Positions 1-6,716 are shown, counted from the first letter of the stretch. The stretch: 8,500 nt of DNA from an uncultured Phascolarctobacterium sp. (GCA_949287345.1 CASEGD010000035.1:1-8500); one strand, 5' to 3'. Program-made: numbers and translations. Notes: generated by a model from the letters alone, not told the origin.

Positions 1-767
1 GCGAACTTGACCCAAAGGATATCTGCGGCAGCCTGATTATGCTGCACCCTGTTAACATTCAGGGCTTTTGGGCGCGCCGCGAGTTTATTGTGCCGGAGGA
101 CGGTAAAAATTTAAACCGCGTCTTCCCCGGCAATCCGCAGGGCACGTTGTCTGAAAAAATTGCGTATTTAATCAGCAGCGAGCTGTTCCCGCTGGCGGAT
201 TTTTACGTTGACCTGCACAGCGGCGATATTCACGAAAGCCTGCACCCCTATGTTTATTACCCCGGCCAGCCGACGGAGGAACTGGCAGTCAAAGCGCGCG
301 GCGTTGCCAAAGTGCTGAACGTGGAATACATGGTACGCTCCATGGCGACGGGCGGAGCTTACAACTACGCCGCTTCCACCGGTCTGCCTTCCATTTTGAT
401 TGAACGCGGCGGCGCAGGTCTGTGTCTGCACGAAGATATCGAAGAATACAAGTCCGATTTAAAGAATATCCTGCGCAAGCTGAAGTTGCTGGACGAACCG
501 GTTAAGCCGCGCCGCTATATTCCGCGCGATGTGACGGACATTATTTACCTTGAAGCAATGGAAACCGGCTGCTGGCTGCACCATATCCACAGCGGCGATT
601 TTGTGCACGAAGGTCAGATTTTGGGACGTACCACAGATTTGTTCGGCGAAACGCTTACGACTTACTACGCACAGCAGAGCGGCATTGTACTGTATGTCTG
701 CCCGGCGCTGGCCGCGCCCAAAGGCACTGTGCTTTTAGCTTACGGCAAAATCCACAACGACGATTAA
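1..767 (+). CDS. Succinylglutamate desuccinylase/aspartoacylase-like M14 zinc hydrolase, 5' truncated
   Basis: The reading frame is open from the first complete codon at position 3, so the ATG at 39 is probably internal and the true start lies before the window. Seen: NLNRVFPG (codons near 111-134), DLHSG at 210-224, whose His matches the third zinc ligand of this family, and ERGGAG near 400-417, whose Glu fits the catalytic general base. Family members carry the first two zinc ligands in an N-terminal HxxE motif; that part is missing here because of the window edge. The C-terminal half (after about 510) resembles the beta-rich domain of AstE/AspA-type proteins. Such enzymes cleave N-acyl amino acids or related amides in the cytosol; the substrate cannot be told. 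The gene ends with TAA before a shared terminator. Confident on family, not on substrate. Confidence 0.85.
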   Translation, partial: ELDPKDICGSLIMLHPVNIQGFWARREFIVPEDGKNLNRVFPGNPQGTLSEKIAYLISSELFPLADFYVDLHSGDIHESLHPYVYYPGQPTEELAVKARGVAKVLNVEYMVRSMATGGAYNYAASTGLPSILIERGGAGLCLHEDIEEYKSDLKNILRKLKLLDEPVKPRRYIPRDVTDIIYLEAMETGCWLHHIHSGDFVHEGQILGRTTDLFGETLTTYYAQQSGIVLYVCPALAAPKGTVLLAYGKIHNDD

Positions 768-775
768 CTTATAAA

Positions 776-814
776 GCAAAAAGAAGCAATCCCATTGGGA
801 TTGCTTCTTTTTTA
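776..814. terminator. Bidirectional intrinsic terminator
   Basis: A perfect 13-bp stem (781-793 pairing with 797-809) with a 3-base ATT loop is followed by a T-run on the plus strand (808-813) and preceded by an A-rich stretch (778-785) that gives a T-run on the minus strand. It lies between two convergent genes, 14 bases after the plus-strand stop and just past the minus-strand stop at 821, so it can end transcription from both sides. Confidence 0.92.
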
Positions 815-820
815 TTTTCC

Positions 821-1954
821 TTATTTAATTTTAATCAGTTCGTAGCTGCGCGTGCCCATGCCGATTTTTTCAGCATGTTCAAGACAGGTTTTCCATTCGG
901 ATTCCGGCGTGATGTTGTGGAAATGGTCGTGCTTGGCAGCTTCAGCTGCGTCTTTGGCGATATGCTCGCCCAAAACGGAATCTGCCAGAGGCTGCGCGGC
1001 GTTCACCAAATCGGCACAGGCCTGGTCGAGCGCAACCGGGTCGAACGATGCCAGCATACCGATATCCGGCACAACCGGCGCGTCGTTTTCGGCGTGGCAG
1101 TCGCAGTACGGCGATACATCAACAATCAGGCTGATGTGGAAGTTCGGTCTGCCTGCCAGAATAGCCCATGCGTATTCAGCCATGCGTTTATTAAGGCGTT
1201 CACTGCTGCTGTATGCTTCCGGCGGGCAAACGGCGTCCATCGGGCACGCGCCGATGCAGCGCCCGCAGCCTACACATTTGTCCTGGTCGATATGTGCTTT
1301 TTTATTTTCAATTACAGGCGCGCCGTGTGCGCAAATGCGGCTGCACGCACCGCAGCCTATACATTTTTCGGTAATAACATGCGGTTTGCCGTCGTGGTGC
1401 ATTTCCATTTTACCTGCACGGGAGCCACCGCCCATGCCGATATTTTTAATGGCGCCGCCAAAGCCGGTCATTTCATGCCCTTTAAAATGTGTAAGGCTGA
1501 TTATAATATCAGCGTCCATCAGCGCCTTGCCGATTTTGGCTTCTTTAACAAGTTCTCCGTTCGGCACAGGCACATAAGCCTCGTCCGTGCCCTTCAAGCC
1601 GTCGGCAATAATAACGTGGCAGCCGGTAGAAAACGGGCTGAAGCCGTTTTCGTAAGCAGAAGTGATATGCTCCAGCGCGTGCTTGCGGCGGCCTACATAC
1701 AAAGTGTTGCAGTCCGTCAAAAACGGCATGCCGCCCAGCTCCTTCACTACATCAGCCACAGCCTTGGCGTAGTTGGGGCGCAAGTACGACAAATTGCCCG
1801 GCTCACCAAAGTGGATTTTAATGGCGGCAAACTTTTTATTAAAATCAATGTTACCGATACCGGCAGCCTTAATCAGCTTAGCCAGCTTGCCGGGCAGGCT
1901 CAGCCCGCCGTAGCCGGTGCGCATGTCAGTAAAATAAACCTTTGCTTTTTCCAT
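821..1954 (-). CDS. DUF362 protein with two 4Fe-4S ferredoxin motifs
   Basis: This 377-residue protein has a DUF362-type body (about 40-180, with the typical THFKGHEMTGFGGAIKN stretch at 155-171) followed by a two-cluster ferredoxin domain. The cluster ligands are Cys198, 201, 204, 208 and Cys227, 230, 233, 237. The second motif ends in the usual Pro after the last Cys, while the first has Ala-His there. A C-terminal domain contains YCDCH at 283-287. No signal peptide or membrane segment is visible, so it is probably cytosolic. DUF362 proteins are iron-sulfur proteins of unsettled function, common in anaerobes; electron transfer is an inference. The ATG start is supported by a GGAGGG site (1963-1968) eight bases upstream. 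It lies 68 bases after the PHP gene on the same strand and may be read from it or from its own promoter. Confidence 0.88.
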   Translation of the reverse strand: MEKAKVYFTDMRTGYGGLSLPGKLAKLIKAAGIGNIDFNKKFAAIKIHFGEPGNLSYLRPNYAKAVADVVKELGGMPFLTDCNTLYVGRRKHALEHITSAYENGFSPFSTGCHVIIADGLKGTDEAYVPVPNGELVKEAKIGKALMDADIIISLTHFKGHEMTGFGGAIKNIGMGGGSRAGKMEMHHDGKPHVITEKCIGCGACSRICAHGAPVIENKKAHIDQDKCVGCGRCIGACPMDAVCPPEAYSSSERLNKRMAEYAWAILAGRPNFHISLIVDVSPYCDCHAENDAPVVPDIGMLASFDPVALDQACADLVNAAQPLADSVLGEHIAKDAAEAAKHDHFHNITPESEWKTCLEHAEKIGMGTRSYELIKIK

Positions 1955-2021
1955 AAAATCATCCCTCCATGATTATATAAAAGTAAATATTTGCTGTGCA
2001 TGTGCTGCACTTATTAATTTA

Positions 2022-2030
2022 ATTATATCA
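2022..2030 (-). promoter_or_regulatory. Possible extended -10 promoter for the DUF362 gene
   Basis: On the minus strand the sequence TGATATAAT matches an extended -10 element (TGnTATAAT). It overlaps the stop codon of the PHP gene and would give a leader of about 60 bases before the DUF362 start. No good -35 is present. An AT-rich TATAAT also occurs at 1972-1977 but would start transcription inside the ribosome binding site, so it is less likely. Confidence 0.3.
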
Positions 2031-2841
2031 GTCCCGGCAAAAAGATGCCATCCTCGTAAACATCGGGCTTGCCCAAATGGCGGCTGGGCACAAAGCTGCC
2101 GTGGCAGTCGCTGCCGCCGCTGATAAGCATGCCTTCCGTGCGGCAGTGCGTTAATAAAAGCTGCGTGTCCTGTTCGCTGTGGCCGGAATGGTAACATTCA
2201 AAACCGTCGAACGGTTCTTCAATCAGCTCCACCAAGGTCTGCGCCAGCCCCGGGCCGTGGAAGCTGCTTGCCGCGTGAGCGCATAAAGCAACGCCGCCCG
2301 CACCGTGGATAGCGTCAATAACCTCGCGGATAGTCGGAAAGGTCGGAAAGCCCAAATCGTGTTCCGGCGTAAAAATGCGTTTAAAAAAGTCGTCAACACC
2401 GGTGCATAAGCACTTATCAATCAAATACGCCAGCGATTTCCAGCCGCCGCGCCTGCGGTCGCAGGTGTAATTTTTAAATTCCTTAAAATCCAGCGGCCAG
2501 CCCTGTTTTATTAACAGCTGTACGCTGTCGTCATCCTTCTGCTCCAGCAGATGCGTGTTATGCGCTAGAAGTTCCTGCAAAGGCTTATTGGCAAGGTCAA
2601 TGCCGTAACCCAAAATATGGAAGGAAATATCGTCCTTCGTTGAGCAGACCTCCACGCCCGGCACGCATTTTATGCCGCGCTCACCTGCAAGGCGCACGGT
2701 TTCCGCCACATTGGCGGTGCTGTCGTGGTCGGTAACGGCAATAATGCCAAGCCCCGCGCCCACCGCCGCGTCCACCAAATCCTGCGGCGTCCACGTGCCG
2801 TCGCTGGCCGTGCTGTGGATATGCAAATCAACCTTTCTCAT
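2023..2841 (-). CDS. PHP-domain metal-dependent phosphoesterase (TrpH/YciV-like)
   Basis: This 272-residue protein shows the full set of PHP motifs: DLHIHSTASDG at 5-15 (His7, His9, Asp14), TDHDS at 37-41 (His39), GVEV at 62-65 (Glu64), His75, CAHAA at 187-191 (His189), the ECYHSGH stretch (His218) and SDCH at 244-247 (Asp245, His247). These residues bind a two- or three-metal centre. Order and length match the TrpH/YciV branch, whose studied members remove phosphate from nucleoside 3',5'-bisphosphates or trim short RNAs from the 5' end; the exact substrate here is inferred only. The protein is cytosolic. Its ATG lies inside the end of znuB (14-base overlap), with a GAGGTG ribosome site at 2849-2854 seven bases upstream. 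This points to translational coupling with the zinc importer. The family's metal need makes that partnership plausible. Confidence 0.88.
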   Translation of the reverse strand: MRKVDLHIHSTASDGTWTPQDLVDAAVGAGLGIIAVTDHDSTANVAETVRLAGERGIKCVPGVEVCSTKDDISFHILGYGIDLANKPLQELLAHNTHLLEQKDDDSVQLLIKQGWPLDFKEFKNYTCDRRRGGWKSLAYLIDKCLCTGVDDFFKRIFTPEHDLGFPTFPTIREVIDAIHGAGGVALCAHAASSFHGPGLAQTLVELIEEPFDGFECYHSGHSEQDTQLLLTHCRTEGMLISGGSDCHGSFVPSRHLGKPDVYEDGIFLPGLI

Positions 2842-3694
2842 TTTCTTTCACCTCGTGGTGATGGCAGCACACAGCAGGCGGCGCTGCCTCCTCTTTTGCA
2901 AAGCTCTGCCTTAAGCAGCTTAAAATAAACAGCACCGTGCCGGTCAGCACAATCGTGCCGCCGGGGGCAAGGTCGGCGTAATAAGACACCGTAAGCCCCA
3001 CCGTTACGGTGATAATACCGTAAACAATGCCGCCGATAATTGTACCGGCAAAGCTGCGCGCCGACTGCAAAGCGCAGGCGACGGGGATAACCATCATTGC
3101 CGATACCAGAAGCAGCCCTACGATGCGCATGGAAAGCGCTACCGTCAGCGCCGTTAAAACTGCCAGCCACACGTTCAGCTTGCCTGCGGGCAGCCCTGCC
3201 ACGCGCGCCGACGTTTCGTCAAAAGTAATGTATTGCAGCGGACGGTAAAACATCACCGTAAAGGCGCAGGCAAACAGCCCCAGCACCGCCACTACCCACA
3301 AATCGCTTGCGCTGATGGTCATTAAGCTGCCGAACAGGATGCTGCTTAAATTAAAGCCGCCCATGCGGTTCATGCTGCTGAAAATTACCGCCAGCCCAAT
3401 ACCGCTGTAAAAGAAAATCGCCAGCACCATTTCGGAAAAAGTATCCAGCCTGCTGCGCACCTTTTCGATTACCAACGCGCCCAGAACGGTTGCCAGCGCC
3501 GCGCTCAGCACCGGCTGCGCACCCAAAAGCGCGCCGCCCGCCACACCGGCAAAAGCAATATGCCCCAAGCCGTCGCCAATCATCGACTGGCGGCGCAGCA
3601 CCAGAAAGCTGCCTATAAGCGGGCAAATGACGGCGACAATCAGCCCCGCCAGCCAAGCCCTTTGCATAAATCCTGCGGAAAACATCTCTAACAT
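2828..3694 (-). CDS. znuB: Zinc ABC transporter permease ZnuB
   Basis: This 288-residue, very hydrophobic protein belongs to the ABC-3 permease family, with about eight membrane segments by eye. The stretch QSMIGDGLGHIAFAGVA (36-52) is the family signature. The protein forms the membrane channel of the importer in the cytoplasmic membrane, pairing with the ATPase encoded just upstream. The usual family length is about 260-290, so it is complete. The ATG is supported by AGAGGT (3702-3707), which overlaps the znuC stop and sits seven bases away. The C-terminal tail is unusual: Cys276, Cys277 and His278-280 are followed by a charged end, which could bind metal on the cytosolic side. The last codons also carry the ribosome site of the PHP gene. 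Zinc rather than manganese is inferred from the binding protein. Confidence 0.93.
   Translation of the reverse strand: MLEMFSAGFMQRAWLAGLIVAVICPLIGSFLVLRRQSMIGDGLGHIAFAGVAGGALLGAQPVLSAALATVLGALVIEKVRSRLDTFSEMVLAIFFYSGIGLAVIFSSMNRMGGFNLSSILFGSLMTISASDLWVVAVLGLFACAFTVMFYRPLQYITFDETSARVAGLPAGKLNVWLAVLTALTVALSMRIVGLLLVSAMMVIPVACALQSARSFAGTIIGGIVYGIITVTVGLTVSYYADLAPGGTIVLTGTVLFILSCLRQSFAKEEAAPPAVCCHHHEVKENEKG
2848..2861 (-). promoter_or_regulatory. Hairpin enclosing the PHP gene ribosome binding site
   Basis: On the minus-strand transcript a 5-bp perfect stem (2857-2861 pairing with 2848-2852) with a 4-base loop includes most of the GAGGTG ribosome site of the PHP gene. It lies in the last codons of znuB, so ribosomes finishing znuB would open it. 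The stem is short, so its effect is uncertain. Confidence 0.35.
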
Positions 3695-3705
3695 TCAGCT
3701 TACCT

Positions 3706-4425
3706 CTATCTGTAAAAATAACCGTGCTTGTGCCTGTGCACCAGCGCCTGCTGCACGCCGCCCCAAAAGCAGATGTTGTGGTCAAGGCACAGCGCGTTTT
3801 TGCACACCTTCGCCGCCAGCTCCAAATCGTGCGACACCATTACAATCGTCACGCCCTGTTTGCGGTTAATCTCGCCCAACATCGTGTACAGTTCTTCCTT
3901 CGCGTCCGGGTCAACGCCGGTTGCCGGTTCGTCCAGCAGCAAAAGCTCCGGGCTGCGCACCATGGCTCTCGCCAGATATACGCGCTGCTGCTGCCCGCCG
4001 GACAGCTCGCCTATTTTGCGGTGCGCCAGCTCCTTCAACGAAAAGCGTTCCATAATATCGTCAACCGCCGCCTTATCCTCGCGCGAGTAATGCTGAAACA
4101 TACTGCCGCCGCTTAACCGCCCCAGCGAAACAACTTCGCGCACGCTGATGGGAAACGCCCTGTGCTGGCGCGCCGGGTTCTGCGGCACATAGCCGATTTT
4201 ATCCCACGCCGTGAAATGCTCGCGGTCCTGCCCGAAGATTGCAATGCTGCCCTGTATGGGTTTTAAAATGCCCGCAAGCAGGCGCAGCAGCGTGCTTTTG
4301 CCCGCGCCGTTCGGGCCGATGACAGCGACAAAATCACCCTTTTCAATTTGCAGCGACAGGTCGTTTAAAATCCAGCCTTCGCCGTAGCTGTAACCAAGTT
4401 TGTCTATTTCAATTACCGTTTTCAT
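3706..4425 (-). CDS. znuC: Zinc ABC transporter ATP-binding protein ZnuC
   Basis: This 239-residue ABC ATPase has every expected motif: Walker A GPNGAGKST at 37-45, Q-loop Gln82, signature LSGGQQQR at 141-148, Walker B LLLLDEP at 161-167 and switch His199. It powers uptake by the ZnuB channel from the cytosolic face of the membrane. The ATG start lies one base after the znuA stop; only a weak purine stretch precedes it, so translation is probably coupled to znuA. The C-terminus is His-rich (HRHKH at 230-234), a feature that could sense or hold zinc, though this is only inferred. Length and motif order resemble zinc/manganese import ATPases. The specificity call rests on the neighbouring binding protein. 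Confidence 0.94.
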   Translation of the reverse strand: MKTVIEIDKLGYSYGEGWILNDLSLQIEKGDFVAVIGPNGAGKSTLLRLLAGILKPIQGSIAIFGQDREHFTAWDKIGYVPQNPARQHRAFPISVREVVSLGRLSGGSMFQHYSREDKAAVDDIMERFSLKELAHRKIGELSGGQQQRVYLARAMVRSPELLLLDEPATGVDPDAKEELYTMLGEINRKQGVTIVMVSHDLELAAKVCKNALCLDHNICFWGGVQQALVHRHKHGYFYR

Positions 4426-4426
4426 T

Positions 4427-5311
4427 TTATTTACCGTTCAGCGCAGTATCAAGGTTTTCAATATTGCGCTCCATAATTTTTAAATAATCATCGCCGTTTT
4501 GGCGTCCTGCTTCGCTCAAGCCCTCCAATGGGTCCAGCACCAAAGTTTTCGCACCGGCTGCCTGCGCTATCGTTTCGGCAATACGCGGGCTGACCAATGT
4601 TTCAAAAAACACGTATTTAATGCCGTCTTTCTGCATAACGCCAAGCAATTTGTTCAGCGCTGCGGGCGACGGCTCTGCCTGCGGCGATAAACCCATAATT
4701 GATTCCTGCCGCAGACCGTAATCCGCCGCTAAATGCCCGAAGGCTGCGTGCGTGGTGATGAAGGTTTTTATTTTGGCGTTTTGCGCCACTGCCGTAAGTT
4801 TTTCGTCCAGCGCATTTATTTTGGCGATATACTCCGCCGCGTTCTGCTCGTACTCCGCCGCGTGTTCCGGGTCAGCCTTTACAAAAGCGTCGCGCACTGC
4901 GGCAACTTCAACCGCCGCCTTACGCGGGCTTAACCAAAAATGCGGGTCGGTTTTATCAAGCTGCTGCATAAAGTCCTGCCCCGCTTCCACCGCCTGCACG
5001 CCGTCATCAGCCACGGCTGCAACGGCAGGCTGCGCCCACGGCTCAACACCGCCGTTATACACAAACACTTTGGCTTTTGCCAGCCGCGTCAAATCACGTG
5101 CGCTCGGCTCCCAGTCGTGCGGCTCAATGCCGTCGCCAATCATGGTGTAAACGTTAACTCTATCGCCGCCGACGGCACGCGCAAATTCCGCCATCGGGTA
5201 AAAGCTGGCCGCTACCTGCATTTTTCCATCTGCGGAAGCGCCCTGCTGCCCGCCGCAGCCAAAGCACAGCAGCGCCAGCGCCAGGAAAAGCGCCGTTAAA
5301 AATTTATTCAT
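4427..5311 (-). CDS. znuA: Zinc ABC transporter substrate-binding lipoprotein ZnuA
   Basis: This 294-residue protein starts with a signal peptide (Lys3, hydrophobic core 5-15) and a lipobox-like LLCFGC with Cys19 as probable lipidation site, so it is anchored outside the membrane. Candidate metal ligands are His65 (in PHDWEPS), His124 (in DPHFW), His188 (in TTHAAFGH) and Asp260/Glu263 (in LDPLEG). A His at the third position, where manganese binders such as PsaA have Glu, favours zinc. The acidic His-rich loop of E. coli ZnuA is absent and the segment before His124 is short. The ATG at 5311 is chosen because AAGGAG (5318-5323) lies six bases upstream; an in-frame TTG at 5326 would place that site inside the gene. 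It is the first gene of the znuA-znuC-znuB-PHP unit. Control by a Zur-type repressor is likely but not shown. Confidence 0.93.
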   Translation of the reverse strand: MNKFLTALFLALALLCFGCGGQQGASADGKMQVAASFYPMAEFARAVGGDRVNVYTMIGDGIEPHDWEPSARDLTRLAKAKVFVYNGGVEPWAQPAVAAVADDGVQAVEAGQDFMQQLDKTDPHFWLSPRKAAVEVAAVRDAFVKADPEHAAEYEQNAAEYIAKINALDEKLTAVAQNAKIKTFITTHAAFGHLAADYGLRQESIMGLSPQAEPSPAALNKLLGVMQKDGIKYVFFETLVSPRIAETIAQAAGAKTLVLDPLEGLSEAGRQNGDDYLKIMERNIENLDTALNGK

Positions 5312-5317
5312 TGCAAA

Positions 5318-5323
5318 CTCCTT
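5318..5323 (-). promoter_or_regulatory. Ribosome binding site that decides the znuA start
   Basis: AAGGAG on the minus strand sits six bases before the ATG at 5311. A longer reading from TTG at 5326 would contain this site within its codons 2-3, so the shorter protein is preferred. Confidence 0.8.
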
Positions 5324-5374
5324 CAATAATATTGCCGCAAATTTATTGCAACTTAATGTACATCATGCGGCAAT
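5322..5374. promoter_or_regulatory. Dyad-rich control region between znuA and the nicotinamidase gene
   Basis: Two kinds of symmetry are visible. First, CAATA-A-TATTG (5324-5334) is a perfect 5-1-5 palindrome and fits a 7-1-7 layout with two mismatched outer pairs, the general form of Fur-family operators; it lies directly upstream of the znuA ribosome site. Second, ATTGCCGCA (5331-5339) recurs as its exact reverse complement at 5366-5374, 35 bp apart centre to centre. A zinc-responsive repressor acting here is inferred from the neighbouring znu genes; the sequence does not match a consensus that I can quote with certainty. Confidence 0.4.
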
Positions 5375-5385
5375 AGGTATATAAT
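5357..5385 (+). promoter_or_regulatory. Candidate promoter of the nicotinamidase-like gene
   Basis: TGTACA (5357-5362, four of six bases matching the -35 consensus) and a perfect TATAAT (5380-5385) are separated by 17 bases. Transcription would start near 5392, giving a leader of about 27 bases. The -10 lies between the arms of a perfect 6-bp inverted repeat (ATAGGT 5373-5378, ACCTAT 5388-5393), a position suited to a repressor site. Confidence 0.55.
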
Positions 5386-5418
5386 AAACCTATATAACTA
5401 AAATAGGAAGTGTTTTTT

Positions 5419-6066
5419 ATGAAACTGAACCTGAACAAAAACCAGATTGCAGCTTTTGATATAGACGCACAGCAGACTTTTACGCCGCTATGCCCGAATG
5501 AACTGCCCGTTGCCGGCGGTGACGAAATTGCCGCCGAGCTTAATGCGCAGGCGCAGTTTGCTTCGCTGCGTGTTGCCTCGCGTGATGCGCACAGCCCCAA
5601 AGCCGTGTGGATTGCAAACGCCGAACACGCGCCGCTGACGCCTGTTACGGGTTACGCCGACAGCGATTTGTACTGGCCGAGCCACGCCATTGTAGGCACC
5701 AAGGGTTTTGAATTTATCCCGGGGCTTGACCCCAAAGCTTATGCCTTTCAGGTTTACAAGGGCATCGAGCCGGACAAGCACCCCTACGGTGCATGCTACC
5801 ACGATTTAAAGGACACGCTTTCAACAGGCGTGATTGAATTTTTGCAGAACCGCGGCATTAAAGCCGTTATCTGCGGCGGGCTTGCCACCGATTACTGCGT
5901 TAAAAACACGGTGCTGCAATTAGTGCGCGCCGGTTTTACGGTTATCCTTAACCTTGCTGCCTGCCGCGGCATTGCGCCGGATACCGTTGCCGCCGCCCTT
6001 GATGAAATGCGCGGCGCAGGCGTTATTATTGTCAATAACAGCGCCGAGCTTAAAGAGCTGTTGTAA
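5419..6066 (+). CDS. pncA: Nicotinamidase-like isochorismatase-family cysteine hydrolase
   Basis: This 215-residue protein shows the isochorismatase-fold catalytic triad: Asp16 (in DAQQTF), Lys114 (in VYKG) and Cys160 (in GLATDYCVK). Metal-site residues typical of nicotinamidases are present as Asp56-x-His58 and His89 (in WPSH). The GLATDYCVKNTVL and ACRGI stretches closely follow PncA-type enzymes. The expected reaction is nicotinamide to nicotinate plus ammonia in the cytosol, feeding NAD salvage. The N-terminal motif reads DAQQTF rather than the common DxQNDF, and some other family members act on different amides, so substrate is inferred. ATG at 5419 is preferred over an in-frame GTG at 5410 because AGGAAG (5405-5410) is correctly spaced (eight bases) only for the ATG. 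It is transcribed away from znuA and ends flush against the next gene. Confidence 0.82.
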   Translation: MKLNLNKNQIAAFDIDAQQTFTPLCPNELPVAGGDEIAAELNAQAQFASLRVASRDAHSPKAVWIANAEHAPLTPVTGYADSDLYWPSHAIVGTKGFEFIPGLDPKAYAFQVYKGIEPDKHPYGACYHDLKDTLSTGVIEFLQNRGIKAVICGGLATDYCVKNTVLQLVRAGFTVILNLAACRGIAPDTVAAALDEMRGAGVIIVNNSAELKELL

Positions 6067-6684
6067 TTAAACCGGCACTTCCACAAATTCGGTGCTGACT
6101 TCGTCAAGCTCTACTATGCGGTTCAGCGCCGCCGTCAGCCATTCTTCGGCTTCGGACTTCTGCTCGCGCTTCATGTACAGCAAAATATGTACGCGCTCGC
6201 CGTATTCCGCACCGTTGACGGTAAAAATGCTCTGGTTGTATAGCTTGTTCATAATGCGCCCGGCTTCACCCGGAGGCGCGCTTAAGCTGAACACCGTCAT
6301 TTCCACGCGGCGCGCAAGGCCTGCTGCTTCCACGGCGCTGACAACGCTGTTTGTGTAGGCGCGTACCAAACCGCCCGCACCCAGCTTAATGCCGCCAAAG
6401 TAGCGCGTTACCACCGCCGCCACGCCGGTTAAGTTTTTTTTGCGCAGCACCTCCAGCATCGGCACACCGGCCGTTCCGCTCGGTTCGCCGTCGTCGCTGG
6501 ACCTTTGCTGCATATCGTTTATAATATAGGCAGAGCAGTTATGCGTTGCGTCCCAAAATTCTTTTTTGGTGCTTTTGATAAATTCCTGCGCTTCCGCTTC
6601 GCTGCTTACCTTTTTCAGCGTACATATGAACCGCGATTTTTCAATCACGATTTCCGTACGGCAATCCTTCTGTATTGTTTGCAT
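6067..6684 (-). CDS. yigZ: YigZ/IMPACT family protein
   Basis: This 205-residue protein matches the YigZ family in length and layout: an N-terminal UPF0029/IMPACT domain (about 15-125) with SSDDGEPSGTAG at 62-73 and RYFGGIKLGAGGL at 94-106, then a C-terminal DUF1949-like domain (about 140-195). Family members are cytosolic; eukaryotic IMPACT affects the Gcn2 stress pathway, but the bacterial role is not settled, and older peptidase or proline-dipeptidase labels are unreliable. The ATG is preceded by AAGGAG (6691-6696) at six bases. Its stop codon begins on the base right after the stop of the plus-strand nicotinamidase gene, with no terminator between them. It is divergent from the antiporter gene. 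Confidence 0.93.
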   Translation of the reverse strand: MQTIQKDCRTEIVIEKSRFICTLKKVSSEAEAQEFIKSTKKEFWDATHNCSAYIINDMQQRSSDDGEPSGTAGVPMLEVLRKKNLTGVAAVVTRYFGGIKLGAGGLVRAYTNSVVSAVEAAGLARRVEMTVFSLSAPPGEAGRIMNKLYNQSIFTVNGAEYGERVHILLYMKREQKSEAEEWLTAALNRIVELDEVSTEFVEVPV

Positions 6685-6705
6685 AACAAACTCCTTTCCT
6701 AAATA

Positions 6706-6714
6706 ATTATATCA
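6706..6714 (-). promoter_or_regulatory. Extended -10 promoter for yigZ
   Basis: TGATATAAT on the minus strand is a perfect extended -10 element. It would start transcription near 6699, just ahead of the ribosome site at 6691-6696, leaving a leader of about 15 bases. The -35 region is poor, as is common with extended -10 promoters. Confidence 0.5.
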
Positions 6715-6716
6715 TA

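Noticed and set aside
39..41. ATG at 39 as the start of the M14 hydrolase
   Set aside because: The frame is open upstream to position 3 with family-like residues, and the family's N-terminal zinc motif would be missing, so the gene begins before the window.
776..814. The 13-bp perfect inverted repeat as a mobile-element end or regulatory RNA
   Set aside because: Its position between convergent genes, 3-base loop and flanking T-runs on both strands fit a plain bidirectional terminator.
875..1972. A 365-codon plus-strand open frame lying opposite the DUF362 gene
   Set aside because: It is antisense to a protein with clear ferredoxin and DUF362 motifs, its translation shows no recognisable domain, and it lacks a convincing ribosome site. 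It is a by-product of codon bias.
1996..2010. Inverted repeat GTGCA/TGCAC as a terminator after the PHP gene
   Set aside because: The stem is only 5 bp and no continuous T-run follows on the minus strand.
5312..5326. TTG at 5326 as an earlier znuA start
   Set aside because: The ribosome site AAGGAG would fall inside the coding region, and the ATG at 5311 gives a normal signal peptide.
5410..5418. GTG at 5410 as the nicotinamidase start
   Set aside because: It overlaps the last base of the AGGAAG ribosome site, which is correctly spaced only for the ATG at 5419.
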